Part shown: positions 6,987-14,323 of the stretch, in pieces | Numbering within the stretch: the stretch's first letter is position 1 | Layout of the letters: the number at the start of each line of letters is the position of its first letter | From: CAZJBH01 sp964544485 | GTDB taxonomy: Bacteria > Patescibacteriota > Minisyncoccia > Portnoybacterales > UBA2143 | Length of the DNA: 18,261 bases | NCBI GenBank assembly: GCA_964544485.1 | Contig: CAZJBH010000010.1 | Coordinates: forward strand, 1 to 18,261 | Direction of reading: 5' to 3' | Program-made: the position numbers and the translations under genes | Notes under the pieces: generated by a model | Told to the model about the DNA's origin: nothing | What the model saw: only the letters and a program-made list of their open reading frames with translations | Database searches by the model: none

Positions 6987-7751
6987 ATGGCTCAGATTAT
7001 TAGTTTTGTAAATCAAAAAGGAGGAGTTGGCAAAAGCACTTCTTCAACTAATCTTTCAAGCTATTTAGCGGCTTTAGGCAAGTACGTTCTTTTAGTTGAT
7101 TTAGATCCTCAGGCAAATGCGACTTCTGGCATGGGGTTAGATAGTCAAAATCTTCCGCTTAATTTATATAATTGTTTAATTGATGAAATGCTGCCTGAAG
7201 AAGTAATTAAAAAGACAAATATCTTTGGATATGATATAATACCAGCATCATCTGATTTAGCTGGGGCTGGGATTGAATTAGTCAATAGCCAGAATCGCGA
7301 ATTTAAGCTTTATGAGATTTTGCGACGAATTAGAACTAATTACGATTATATTATTGTAGATTGTCCGCCTTCTTTAGGACTATTAACAATCAATGGACTA
7401 GTTGCGGCAGATGAATTAATTATTCCGGTTCAATGCGAATATTACGCTTTAGAAGGATTGGGTCAATTGCTTAAAACAATTGATTTGATTAAAGAAAATT
7501 TAGAGCGGCCAATCAATATTAAAGGAGCTTTATTAACTATGTACGATCGAAGAAATCGGCTTTCTCGATTAGTCAGAAAAGAAATGGTTAGAAATTTTCC
7601 AAGCCGTGTTTTTGACGCGATTATTCCAAGATGCGTGCGCTTAGCAGAAGCGCCAAGCTTTGGCCAGCCAATTATTAAATACGATGCTCGTTCTAAAGGA
7701 GCTAAAGCTTATAAACAGTTAGCTGAAGAAATTATTAAGTTAGATAAATAA
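6987..7751 (+). CDS. parA: Chromosome-partitioning ATPase ParA (Soj)
   Basis: Deviant Walker-A ATPase that binds DNA non-specifically as an ATP dimer and, with ParB bound at parS, segregates replicated origins. The P-loop KGGVGKST covers residues 11-18, with the signature Lys K11 and catalytic K16. VDLDPQANATSG follows at 37-48, and the Walker-B region reads IIVDCPPSLG. At 254 aa it lacks an N-terminal helix-turn-helix, so it is the short chromosomal Soj type rather than the autoregulating plasmid type. The start is set by the core promoter: ATG lies 7 nt past the -10 and the protein begins directly with the first beta strand. parB follows after 15 nt with no ribosome binding site in the gap. 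Confidence 0.96.
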   Translation: MAQIISFVNQKGGVGKSTSSTNLSSYLAALGKYVLLVDLDPQANATSGMGLDSQNLPLNLYNCLIDEMLPEEVIKKTNIFGYDIIPASSDLAGAGIELVNSQNREFKLYEILRRIRTNYDYIIVDCPPSLGLLTINGLVAADELIIPVQCEYYALEGLGQLLKTIDLIKENLERPINIKGALLTMYDRRNRLSRLVRKEMVRNFPSRVFDAIIPRCVRLAEAPSFGQPIIKYDARSKGAKAYKQLAEEIIKLDK

Positions 7752-7766
7752 TTAATTATTAAAATT

Positions 7767-8696
7767 ATGCAACGAGGATTAGGTAAAGGACTTCAATCAT
7801 TAATTCCTAGTAAAAATGAAAAACAAGTTAAGCTTTCTAAGGGCAAAGCTAAGAGTTTTGATTGGATGGGCGATCGCAGGGAAAGTATTTTTAATATTGA
7901 AGTTGATAAAATTAAGCCGAATCCGAATCAACCGCGCCGGGAGTTTTCTGATATGGGTTTGAAAGAATTAGCTGATTCAATTAAAGAGCATGGCGTGCTT
8001 CAGCCTTTAATTGTTAGTAAATTAGAAAAAACTTCAGATCGCGGCAGACAAGTAGAATATGAATTAGTTGCTGGAGAAAGGCGTTGGCGAGCTGCTAAAA
8101 AAGCTGGGTTACCGCATGTACCAGTAATCATTCGAGGACAATCAGAGGAAAAAGAAAGATTAGAGATTGCTTTAATTGAAAATATCCAGCGAGAAAATTT
8201 AACACCTTATGAGACTGCTTTAGCCTTTAAGCATATGCAGGATGAGTTTGGTTTGACCCATAGTCAGATTGCTAAAAAAATAGGCAAGGCTCGGCCAACA
8301 GTTTCAAATATGGTTCGTTTATTACAATTGCCTGAACCAGCTCAGCAGGCTTTGGCAGCTGGAAAAATGAATGAAGGAACTGCCCGAACTTTATTAATGG
8401 TTCCAGCTGAAAAAAGAGCTGATTTTTTTAATGAGATTAAAACCAAGAAATTAGGTATTCGACAGGCTGAAAATAGAGCTCAAGAAATAAATGAAAGCCA
8501 AAAAGATAAACAGCCTAAGCCTTATGGCAAAGGGCCTAAAAATCCAAGATTTAAAGAGTTAGAAGCGGAGCTTAAGGAAAAAATAGGGACTCCGGTGAGT
8601 ATTACTAATCGAGGCGGATTAGGAAGTATGAGAATTCAATTCGCTAATCATGATGAACTAGAAAGATTAGCTGATCATTTGAAGAAAATAAAATAG
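7767..8696 (+). CDS. parB: Chromosome-partitioning protein ParB (Spo0J)
   Basis: CTP-dependent DNA clamp that loads at parS, slides to neighbouring DNA and stimulates ParA. The N-terminal RGLGKGLQSLIP peptide (residues 3-14) is the ParA-contacting type. The ParB/Srx domain runs from about 43 to 125, with the NPNQPRREF box at 52-60 and the nucleotide-binding GERRWRAA motif at 103-110. A helix-turn-helix follows at about 162-185 within the parS-binding domain. The C-terminal segment (about 255-309) is the dimerisation region. At 309 aa it is of normal length. It is co-transcribed with parA. Its TAG lies one base from the stop codon of the opposing rsh gene, with no terminator between them. I found no CACGTG-centred parS site by eye. 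Confidence 0.96.
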   Translation: MQRGLGKGLQSLIPSKNEKQVKLSKGKAKSFDWMGDRRESIFNIEVDKIKPNPNQPRREFSDMGLKELADSIKEHGVLQPLIVSKLEKTSDRGRQVEYELVAGERRWRAAKKAGLPHVPVIIRGQSEEKERLEIALIENIQRENLTPYETALAFKHMQDEFGLTHSQIAKKIGKARPTVSNMVRLLQLPEPAQQALAAGKMNEGTARTLLMVPAEKRADFFNEIKTKKLGIRQAENRAQEINESQKDKQPKPYGKGPKNPRFKELEAELKEKIGTPVSITNRGGLGSMRIQFANHDELERLADHLKKIK

Positions 8697-8697
8697 A

Positions 8698-10179
8698 TTA
8701 ATTATTTTTTTTGCGATGCCAGGCTTTGATTCTGGATCTTGCATTATTTGTTTTAACAAACTTAAGCCAATCTTGATTTGGCTTTTTGTTTTTTTGAGTT
8801 ATAATTTCAACCATTTGACCGTTAGTTAATGGTTCGGAAAGAGAACTTAGTTTTCCATCTATTTTAGCGCCAACGCAAGAATCTCCTATATCGCTGTGAA
8901 TTTGATAAGCAAAGTCTATTGGGGTGGCTCCTTCTGGTAAATCAATTACATCTCCTTTAGGAGTAAAAATAAAGATGCGATCTTTGAGAAAATCTATTTT
9001 TAATGAATTTAAAAATTCTTGGGCTGAAGCAAAGCGTTCTTTTTGCCATTCCTGAAGTTGTTTTACCCAGGTTAATTCTTCCAAAGATGGTTTAGCGTCT
9101 TGTTGCTTATGGCCAAGTAATTTTTGCTTAAGATAAGAAGTAATTCCTTTTTGGTCGCTATAATGCCAATGGGCAGCAATTCCGTATTCAGCTTCTTCAT
9201 GCATTTGCGGAGTTCTGATTTGAAATTCAATAATTTTCCCATCTTGGCAAAAAACCGTAGTATGCAGGGATTGATACCCATTTGCTTTAGGCAAGGCAAT
9301 ATAGTCTTTAATCCGGCCAATTAAAGGGCGCCAGGTTTTATGAATGATTCCTAAGGCAGCGTAGCAAGTTTCAATATCCGGAACAATAATTCTGATAGCT
9401 ACCAAATCATAGATTTTATGCCAGTCCATATCATATTTAAGCAGTTTTTTGTATAAGCTGTAATAATGTTTGCTGCGGGCGTGAATTTCAATTACTTTAA
9501 TTCCTTTTTTGGTTAGAGTTTGTTTAACTATTGGAATAATCTGATTTAAATATTTTTCTCGGCGGCTATATTTATCTTTTACTTGATTGATTATTTCTTG
9601 ATATTCTTTTGGATAAACATATGAAAAAGCTAAATCTTCTATTTCTCCTTTAATTTCACCCATGCCTAGGCGATTAGCTAATGGAGCGTAAACCTCAAGA
9701 GCTTGTTTGGCGATTCTTTTTTGTTTTTCTTCAGGGAAGACATATAGGTCTTGTAAACCATGTAATTGGTTAATTAATTTAATTAAAATGACTCTGATGT
9801 CTTGAGCCATAGCTAAAAACAGTTTGCGTAAGTTTTCATGGCTTCTTTCTGCTTTTTGGTGTTTGATTTTTCCGACATTGGTTAAGCTGGAGACCAAAAA
9901 AGCTATATTTTGGCCAAATTCTTTTTCAATTTCTTGTTTAGAGACTCCAGCTCTTTCAATTGTCTCATGCAGAACAGCAGTAGCGATTGTGTCTGAATCA
10001 AGGCCCATTTTTGCTAAATCCAAGCTTATTTTCAAGCAATGATCTAAATAGCTTTGCCCTGATTCACGGATTAATCCCTGGTATTTTTTTTCAGCAAAAA
10101 GATAAGCTTTTTTAGCTAAATCAAGATTTAGATCAGGATTAGCTTTTTTAATTTTTGCTAAAAAACTTTTTAAATCCAT
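8698..10179 (-). CDS. RelA/SpoT-type (p)ppGpp synthetase, hydrolase site degenerate
   Basis: RSH enzyme making the alarmone (p)ppGpp from ATP and GDP/GTP. The N-terminal HD domain (about 20-150) keeps H47 and H71, but the HD metal Asp is E72, the catalytic ED pair is E75-R76, and the distal metal Asp of the usual KLADRLHN motif is N137 in KLINQLHG. Hydrolysis is therefore doubtful. The synthetase domain looks intact: R235-x-K237-H238, D258 in DLVAIR, GRIKDYIALPKANGYQSLHT at 288-307 and E318 in EFQIRT. A TGS domain follows at about 400-465. The protein ends at 493 aa, without the helical, zinc-finger and ACT modules of long RelA/SpoT proteins, so ribosome-dependent control is probably different. 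It is last in dprA-topA-rsh, 4 nt after topA. Confidence 0.9.
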   Translation of the reverse strand: MDLKSFLAKIKKANPDLNLDLAKKAYLFAEKKYQGLIRESGQSYLDHCLKISLDLAKMGLDSDTIATAVLHETIERAGVSKQEIEKEFGQNIAFLVSSLTNVGKIKHQKAERSHENLRKLFLAMAQDIRVILIKLINQLHGLQDLYVFPEEKQKRIAKQALEVYAPLANRLGMGEIKGEIEDLAFSYVYPKEYQEIINQVKDKYSRREKYLNQIIPIVKQTLTKKGIKVIEIHARSKHYYSLYKKLLKYDMDWHKIYDLVAIRIIVPDIETCYAALGIIHKTWRPLIGRIKDYIALPKANGYQSLHTTVFCQDGKIIEFQIRTPQMHEEAEYGIAAHWHYSDQKGITSYLKQKLLGHKQQDAKPSLEELTWVKQLQEWQKERFASAQEFLNSLKIDFLKDRIFIFTPKGDVIDLPEGATPIDFAYQIHSDIGDSCVGAKIDGKLSSLSEPLTNGQMVEIITQKNKKPNQDWLKFVKTNNARSRIKAWHRKKNN

Positions 10180-10183
10180 ATTT

Positions 10184-12235
10184 TTATTTCTTGTAATTAC
10201 ATTCTTTATTAGAACATTTAATTTGATTATTTTTTTGAACTAACAAAGAACCGCATTCAGGGCATTTTTCTCCGGTTGGCTTGTCCCAAAGCGCAAAATC
10301 ACATTTAGGATATTTTGAGCAAGAATAAAAAGTTCTCCCTTTTTTGCTTTTTCTTTCAACCAATTCTCCTTTTCCGCATTTAGGGCATTTGACTCCGGTT
10401 GATTTGGTGATTGGTTCTGCATGTTTGCATTCTGGAAATTTAGGGCAAGCGTAAAATTTTCCAAAACGGCCTAATTTTATAACCATATTTGTTCCGCATT
10501 TAGGGCATTTTTTATCAGTTTCTTGAACTATTTTTTTCTCAGCAACAGTTTTATATTTTTTTTCTAAATTTTGATTAAAGGGCTGATAAAAATCTTTGAT
10601 AACTTGAGTCCATTTTTCTTCTCCTTGGGCAATTTTATCTAATTTGGCTTCCATTTGCGCGGTAAATTCAACATCAACAATATTAGAAAAGTTTTTTAAT
10701 AATAAATCAGTTACTATTAATCCTATTTCAGTTGGAGCGAATTTTTTTTGTTCATTTTTTTCTACATAATTGCGCGCTTGGATAGTTGAAATGATTGGCG
10801 CGTAAGTAGATGGCCGGCCAATTCCGTAATATTCCAGGGCTTTGATTAAGCTGGCCTCATTATAGCGCGCAGGCGGCTGAGTAAAATGCTGTTCCGGAAT
10901 TAATTTAATTAATTTAAGGATTTGATCTTTAGTTAATTCAGGTAAAGTTGATTCTTTTAATTTTAGCGGATAAATTTTTAAAAATCCGTCAAATTTTATA
11001 GTTGATCCTTTTGCTCGAAATAGGTAATTTTTAGCAGTAATATCAATTTTTAATGTATTTAAGACAGCTGGCGCCATTTGGCAGGCAATAAAGCGCGACC
11101 AAATTAGATGATAAAGTTTGGCTTGTCTGCTATTTAGTTTTTTTTCTAAATCTTTTGGTTGGCGGAAGGCATCAGTTGGTCGAATAGCTTCATGAGCTTC
11201 TTGAGCGCCTTTTGATCTCTTTTTAAAGATTCTTGGATTAGTTAAATTATATTTCTCTCCAAAATTTTTCTGGATATATTCATGCGCTTGAGAAATTGCT
11301 TGATTCGAAAGATTTAAAGAATCAGTTCTATGATAGGTAATTAATCCGGCTGAACCGCTGACTCCTTCATAAAGCTGCTGCGCTAAACTCATAGTCATTT
11401 TAGAAGAAAATCCCAGCTTTTTAGCTGCTTCTTGTTGAAGAGTGCTGGTGGTAAAAGGCGGATAAGGATTTTTACGAGTTTCTTTTTTTTGAATTTCTTT
11501 TATTCGGTAATCAGCTTTTTGTAATTCTTGAATAATTTTATTAGCTTCTGATTCGTCTTTAATCCCTGTTTTAGGAATTGTTTGATTATCTTTTTTAATT
11601 AATTCAGCTTGAAATTTATCTATATTTTTAGATTTTTTATCAGGTTGTAATTCAGCTGTGATTGACCAATATTCTTCCGGGTTAAAAGCTTTGATTTCTT
11701 TTTCTCGGTCAACAATTAGGCGGACAGCGACTGATTGAACTCGTCCGGCTGATAATCCGCGAGCAATTTTTTTCCATAAAAATGGCGAAAGCTTATATCC
11801 AACTAAGCGATCTAATATTCTTCGCGCTTGTTGGGCATTAACTAAATCATAATTGATTTTTCTGGGATTTTTTAAAGCTTGGTTAATGGCTGTTTGGGTA
11901 ATTTCATGAAAGACTATTCTTTGATAATCTTTATTTTCTTGATTATCTAAAATTTTAGTAATATGCCAGGCAATTGCTTCTCCTTCTCTGTCTTCGTCAG
12001 TTGCCAGGATAACTTTTTCAGCTTTTTGAGCGGCTTTTTTTAAGATATTCGCTTGTTTTCTGGCTTTGGTTGGAATAATGTATCTGGGTTGAAAATTATT
12101 TTCTGTATCAATTCCTAATTCTCCTTTAGGCAAATCGCGGATGTGGCCATAAGAAGAAATTAATTCATAATTTTTATCTAAGAACCGACTAATAGTTTTT
12201 GCTTTGGTAGGTGATTCAACAATAATTAATTGCAT
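10184..12235 (-). CDS. topA: DNA topoisomerase I (type IA)
   Basis: Relaxes negative supercoils by passing a strand through a transient 5'-phosphotyrosine break. The TOPRIM domain holds E7 and the acidic triad D80-x-D82-x-E84 in TDEDREGEA. The active-site tyrosine is Y301 in GLITYHRTDS, where many homologues have YMRTDS. The toroidal core includes the GRPSTYAPII segment. The C-terminus carries three Cys4 zinc ribbons (about 590-683), each opening with CPKCG or CPECG, as in the topA_C_Zn family. At 683 aa it is complete but compact. It starts 6 nt after dprA and precedes rsh by 4 nt, so one transcript should carry all three. Confidence 0.97.
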   Translation of the reverse strand: MQLIIVESPTKAKTISRFLDKNYELISSYGHIRDLPKGELGIDTENNFQPRYIIPTKARKQANILKKAAQKAEKVILATDEDREGEAIAWHITKILDNQENKDYQRIVFHEITQTAINQALKNPRKINYDLVNAQQARRILDRLVGYKLSPFLWKKIARGLSAGRVQSVAVRLIVDREKEIKAFNPEEYWSITAELQPDKKSKNIDKFQAELIKKDNQTIPKTGIKDESEANKIIQELQKADYRIKEIQKKETRKNPYPPFTTSTLQQEAAKKLGFSSKMTMSLAQQLYEGVSGSAGLITYHRTDSLNLSNQAISQAHEYIQKNFGEKYNLTNPRIFKKRSKGAQEAHEAIRPTDAFRQPKDLEKKLNSRQAKLYHLIWSRFIACQMAPAVLNTLKIDITAKNYLFRAKGSTIKFDGFLKIYPLKLKESTLPELTKDQILKLIKLIPEQHFTQPPARYNEASLIKALEYYGIGRPSTYAPIISTIQARNYVEKNEQKKFAPTEIGLIVTDLLLKNFSNIVDVEFTAQMEAKLDKIAQGEEKWTQVIKDFYQPFNQNLEKKYKTVAEKKIVQETDKKCPKCGTNMVIKLGRFGKFYACPKFPECKHAEPITKSTGVKCPKCGKGELVERKSKKGRTFYSCSKYPKCDFALWDKPTGEKCPECGSLLVQKNNQIKCSNKECNYKK

Positions 12236-12241
12236 AATTTG

Positions 12242-13348
12242 TTATTGATTAAGAATATAGTTGTTTCCGCCAATGTTTTTTATTTTCCCTTTTATCTCCA
12301 TTAGCTTTAGGGTAGAATTAGTTTTGGCAGTTGATAGTTTAGCTTGATTAATAATTTTGTCAATATGAAGCGGTTTTTGTGAAAGTTGTTTTAAAATTAA
12401 AGCTTCTTCTCGGTTATCTGGTTTAATTTCTTTTTTGATTTTTATTCGGTATTCTAGATTGAGTTCTTTTAAAATATCATCTGCTTGGTTAACTAATTTG
12501 GCGCCCATTTTAATCAAATTATTCGGGCCGATTGAATTAGTTGAATAAATTTGTCCTGGTATGGCAAAGACATCGCGGTTTTCTTCTAAGGCGTCTCGAG
12601 CAGTAATCAGGGCTCCGCTTTTTTTTGGAGCTTCAATAACTAAAACGCCTAAGCTTAATCCGGCAATAATTCTGTTTCTTTGCGGAAAATTTTGAGGTAA
12701 AGGCTGGGTATTGATTGGAAATTCTGAAATTAGAGCTCCATTTTCAGCTATTTGATCAGCTAATTTTTGGTTTATTCTTGGATAAATGCTTGGTTTGTCT
12801 ATTCCGCTTCCTAAGACAGCAATTGTTCGATTATTCTTTTTAAGAGCGGTTTGATGGGCTAAAGTATCTATTCCTTTGGCTAATCCGCTGACAATAGTTA
12901 GTTTAGCTGAGCAAAGATCAGCAGTAATTAAAGGAGTTATTTGCTTGCCATAAGGCGTGCATTTGCGAGTTCCGACTATACCGATTGCTTTTTTATCCTG
13001 TTTAATTAATTCTCCGCGTAAGTAAAGCAAGGCTGGCGGTCGATAAATTTGTTTAAGTAAAACTGGATAATTTTCATTTTCAAGGGAGATTAATTTGACT
13101 TTAGCTTTGATTAATTTTTCTATTTCCCAGTCAGGATTTATTTTAGGTCGATTTAATTTAATTTGCTGAATTAAATTTTCTTTTAAGCCAGCTTGTTTAA
13201 ATTCGTTTAAATTGGTAGTATTCCAAGCATATCCTAAAGAAGGGAAATATGATTTAATTTGTGAAAAACAAATTGGGCCGATTCCTTGAATTAAATTAAA
13301 AGCGTTAGCGTATTTAATTTCAGAGTTTTGGTTGACAAAATTGTTCAT
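12242..13348 (-). CDS. dprA: DNA-processing protein DprA (Smf)
   Basis: Loads RecA on incoming single-stranded DNA during natural transformation. An N-terminal helix-hairpin-helix-like segment contains LIQGIGP (19-25). The Rossmann-like core begins at GIVGTRKCTPYGK (123-135), followed by VSGLAKGIDTLAH (153-165), the AVLGSGIDKPSIYP strand (177-190), FPQRNRIIAGLS (221-232) and ALITARDALEENRDVFAIPG (246-265), all hallmarks of the family. A winged-helix domain ends the 368-aa protein (about 310-368). The ATG at 13346-13348 is the first available. On the minus strand TATACT (13353-13358) lies only 4 nt before it, a weak promoter candidate without a clear -35. It diverges from the small membrane gene, whose -35 lies inside the dprA coding region. 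Confidence 0.95.
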   Translation of the reverse strand: MNNFVNQNSEIKYANAFNLIQGIGPICFSQIKSYFPSLGYAWNTTNLNEFKQAGLKENLIQQIKLNRPKINPDWEIEKLIKAKVKLISLENENYPVLLKQIYRPPALLYLRGELIKQDKKAIGIVGTRKCTPYGKQITPLITADLCSAKLTIVSGLAKGIDTLAHQTALKKNNRTIAVLGSGIDKPSIYPRINQKLADQIAENGALISEFPINTQPLPQNFPQRNRIIAGLSLGVLVIEAPKKSGALITARDALEENRDVFAIPGQIYSTNSIGPNNLIKMGAKLVNQADDILKELNLEYRIKIKKEIKPDNREEALILKQLSQKPLHIDKIINQAKLSTAKTNSTLKLMEIKGKIKNIGGNNYILNQ

Positions 13349-13360
13349 TTGGAGTATAAT
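13332..13360 (+). promoter_or_regulatory. Perfect consensus promoter of the small membrane gene
   Basis: TTGACA at 13332-13337 and TATAAT at 13355-13360 are both perfect sigma-70 boxes with the ideal 17-nt spacer. The -35 lies within the first codons of the opposing dprA. Transcription should start near 13367, giving a leader of about 49 nt. This is the strongest promoter in the window. Confidence 0.85.
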
Positions 13361-13402
13361 TGAGTTAGCTAATAAATAGTTCTTTGAATTTTAATCTTTA
13401 AA

Positions 13403-13409
13403 AGAGGAG
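13403..13409 (+). promoter_or_regulatory. Strong Shine-Dalgarno site
   Basis: AGAGGAG ends 6 nt before the ATG at 13416. It fixes the start of the small membrane gene and contrasts with the leaderless layout of parA, lepB and the LCP gene. Confidence 0.75.
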
Positions 13410-13415
13410 AGAAAA

Positions 13416-13679
13416 ATGAAAGTGAAAACAATTAAAAGAATTATGGCCGGATGTTGTCTGATTGGATTTCTAATTGTTTTGGCTGGCGCTGGCACAGCTG
13501 AACGGCCGGCTCCGGAAGGAAATTTTGTTCTGGGGATGATAATTATGGCTTGCGGTTTGGTTTTTTGGGCCGCAGCTGCAATCTTTGGAAATTGTTTTAA
13601 GAATCGATCAAGCTCATGGGAAGATATAGAGTTTGATTGGGAGAAGAGAAAAAAAGAGAGGTTTGGGCTGAAGGATTAA
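13416..13679 (+). CDS. Small two-helix membrane protein, unknown function
   Basis: I do not recognise the family. The 87-aa protein has a basic N-terminus (MKVKTIKR), a first helix at about 9-27, a short Glu/Pro-containing loop (AERPAPEGN), a second helix at about 37-58, and a charged C-terminal tail with alternating acidic and basic residues. By the positive-inside rule both ends should be cytoplasmic. Two adjacent Cys (C13, C14) lie in helix 1. MAGC resembles a lipobox, but there is no hydrophobic stretch before it. The gene has a perfect consensus promoter and a strong ribosome binding site, so expression should be high. It is alone between divergent dprA and convergent pth, and ends in a large structured element. 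Codon choice is somewhat GC-richer than in its neighbours. Confidence 0.7.
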   Translation: MKVKTIKRIMAGCCLIGFLIVLAGAGTAERPAPEGNFVLGMIIMACGLVFWAAAAIFGNCFKNRSSSWEDIEFDWEKRKKERFGLKD

Positions 13680-13683
13680 AAGA

Positions 13684-13780
13684 AAAGGATTGTCATCGCA
13701 AGCTATGTTCTTTGTACTCAAAGGACGTAGCTGAGAGGACGATCCTTTGATAGTTTATCTGTTTGAGAATCGTTCTTTTT
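13684..13780. terminator. Two-stem palindrome / bidirectional terminator
   Basis: An outer 11-bp stem (13684-13694 with 13738-13748, one G-U pair) encloses a 14-bp stem (13701-13714 with 13719-13732, two G-U pairs) capped by TACT, with internal loops ATCGCA and GAGAG. On the minus strand the outer stem is followed by TTTTCTTTT, so it can end the pth transcript. On the plus strand a competing 8-bp stem (13736-13743 with 13769-13776) uses the same bases as the outer stem and runs into TTTTT, so it can end the small membrane gene transcript. Confidence 0.7.
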
Positions 13781-13781
13781 A

Positions 13782-14321
13782 TTAATTATTTTCTATTGCC
13801 GTTCGCAAATCGCGAACGGCTTTTTTTATGGTTTGATTAACTATCTCCATTTCTGATTCAGAGAATTTTTGAAGAACAAATTTTTCAGTTGGTGCTTCTA
13901 TTTGTTCTGTTTTAATTCCCAAGCGCAAGCGAGTAAATTCTTTATTGTCTAACTGTTGAATAATAGATTCAATTCCTTTGTGTCCAGCTGAACCGCGATT
14001 TTGCTGGATTTTGTAATCTCCTAAATTTAGATCAATATCATCATGGATAATAATTAGATCTTTTATTTCAATTCTATAATAGTTTAATAATTTAATTGCA
14101 GCTTGCCCGGAATTATTCATCATGGTTTGCGGTTTGGCTAAGATAAGTTTTTGGTTATTGATTTTAATTTCAGAAATTAAAGAATCTGTTTTTTTATTTT
14201 TCTCCCATGAGCTAGCAGACAAATCCTGATTTAAAAAATTAATCGCCATAAAACCGAAATTATGCCTGGTATTTTTGTATTCTTTGCCTGGATTGCCCAG
14301 GCCAATAATGAGTTTAGTCAT
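13782..14321 (-). CDS. pth: Peptidyl-tRNA hydrolase
   Basis: Frees tRNAs from peptidyl-tRNAs that drop off the ribosome by cutting the ester bond. The 179-aa length and motifs match bacterial Pth1: IGLGNPGKEYKNTRHNFG (6-23) with N10 and catalytic H20, the QTMMNNSG loop with N70, the HDDIDL segment with D95 (the base that activates H20), and RGSAGHKGI with H114. It starts 2 nt after the LCP gene and shares its transcript. It ends against the palindrome at 13684-13780, which gives it a good U-tract terminator on this strand. Confidence 0.97.
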   Translation of the reverse strand: MTKLIIGLGNPGKEYKNTRHNFGFMAINFLNQDLSASSWEKNKKTDSLISEIKINNQKLILAKPQTMMNNSGQAAIKLLNYYRIEIKDLIIIHDDIDLNLGDYKIQQNRGSAGHKGIESIIQQLDNKEFTRLRLGIKTEQIEAPTEKFVLQKFSESEMEIVNQTIKKAVRDLRTAIENN

Positions 14322-14323
14322 AT

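Noticed and set aside
6951..8696. parS site expected near parAB
   Set aside because: I saw no palindrome with a CACGTG core in or around parAB; a pattern search of the whole genome would be needed.
9072..9324. Open frames on both strands inside rsh, and similar ones inside metG, tatD, leuS, tsaC, topA and the HisRS-like gene
   Set aside because: They are shadows of well-supported genes, with no ribosome binding site or family motif.
13446..13460. Lipoprotein signal (MAGC) in the small membrane protein
   Set aside because: The Cys comes before the hydrophobic stretch, not after it, so this is a membrane helix rather than a lipobox.
13727..13775. Possible TPP riboswitch (GCTGAGAGG followed by CCTTTGA)
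   Set aside because: The CTGAGA box and CCTTTGA resemble the thi-box, but the GGGGTGC entry and the CAGCGTAGGGA segment are missing, and no thiamine gene lies downstream; the next gene is on the opposite strand.
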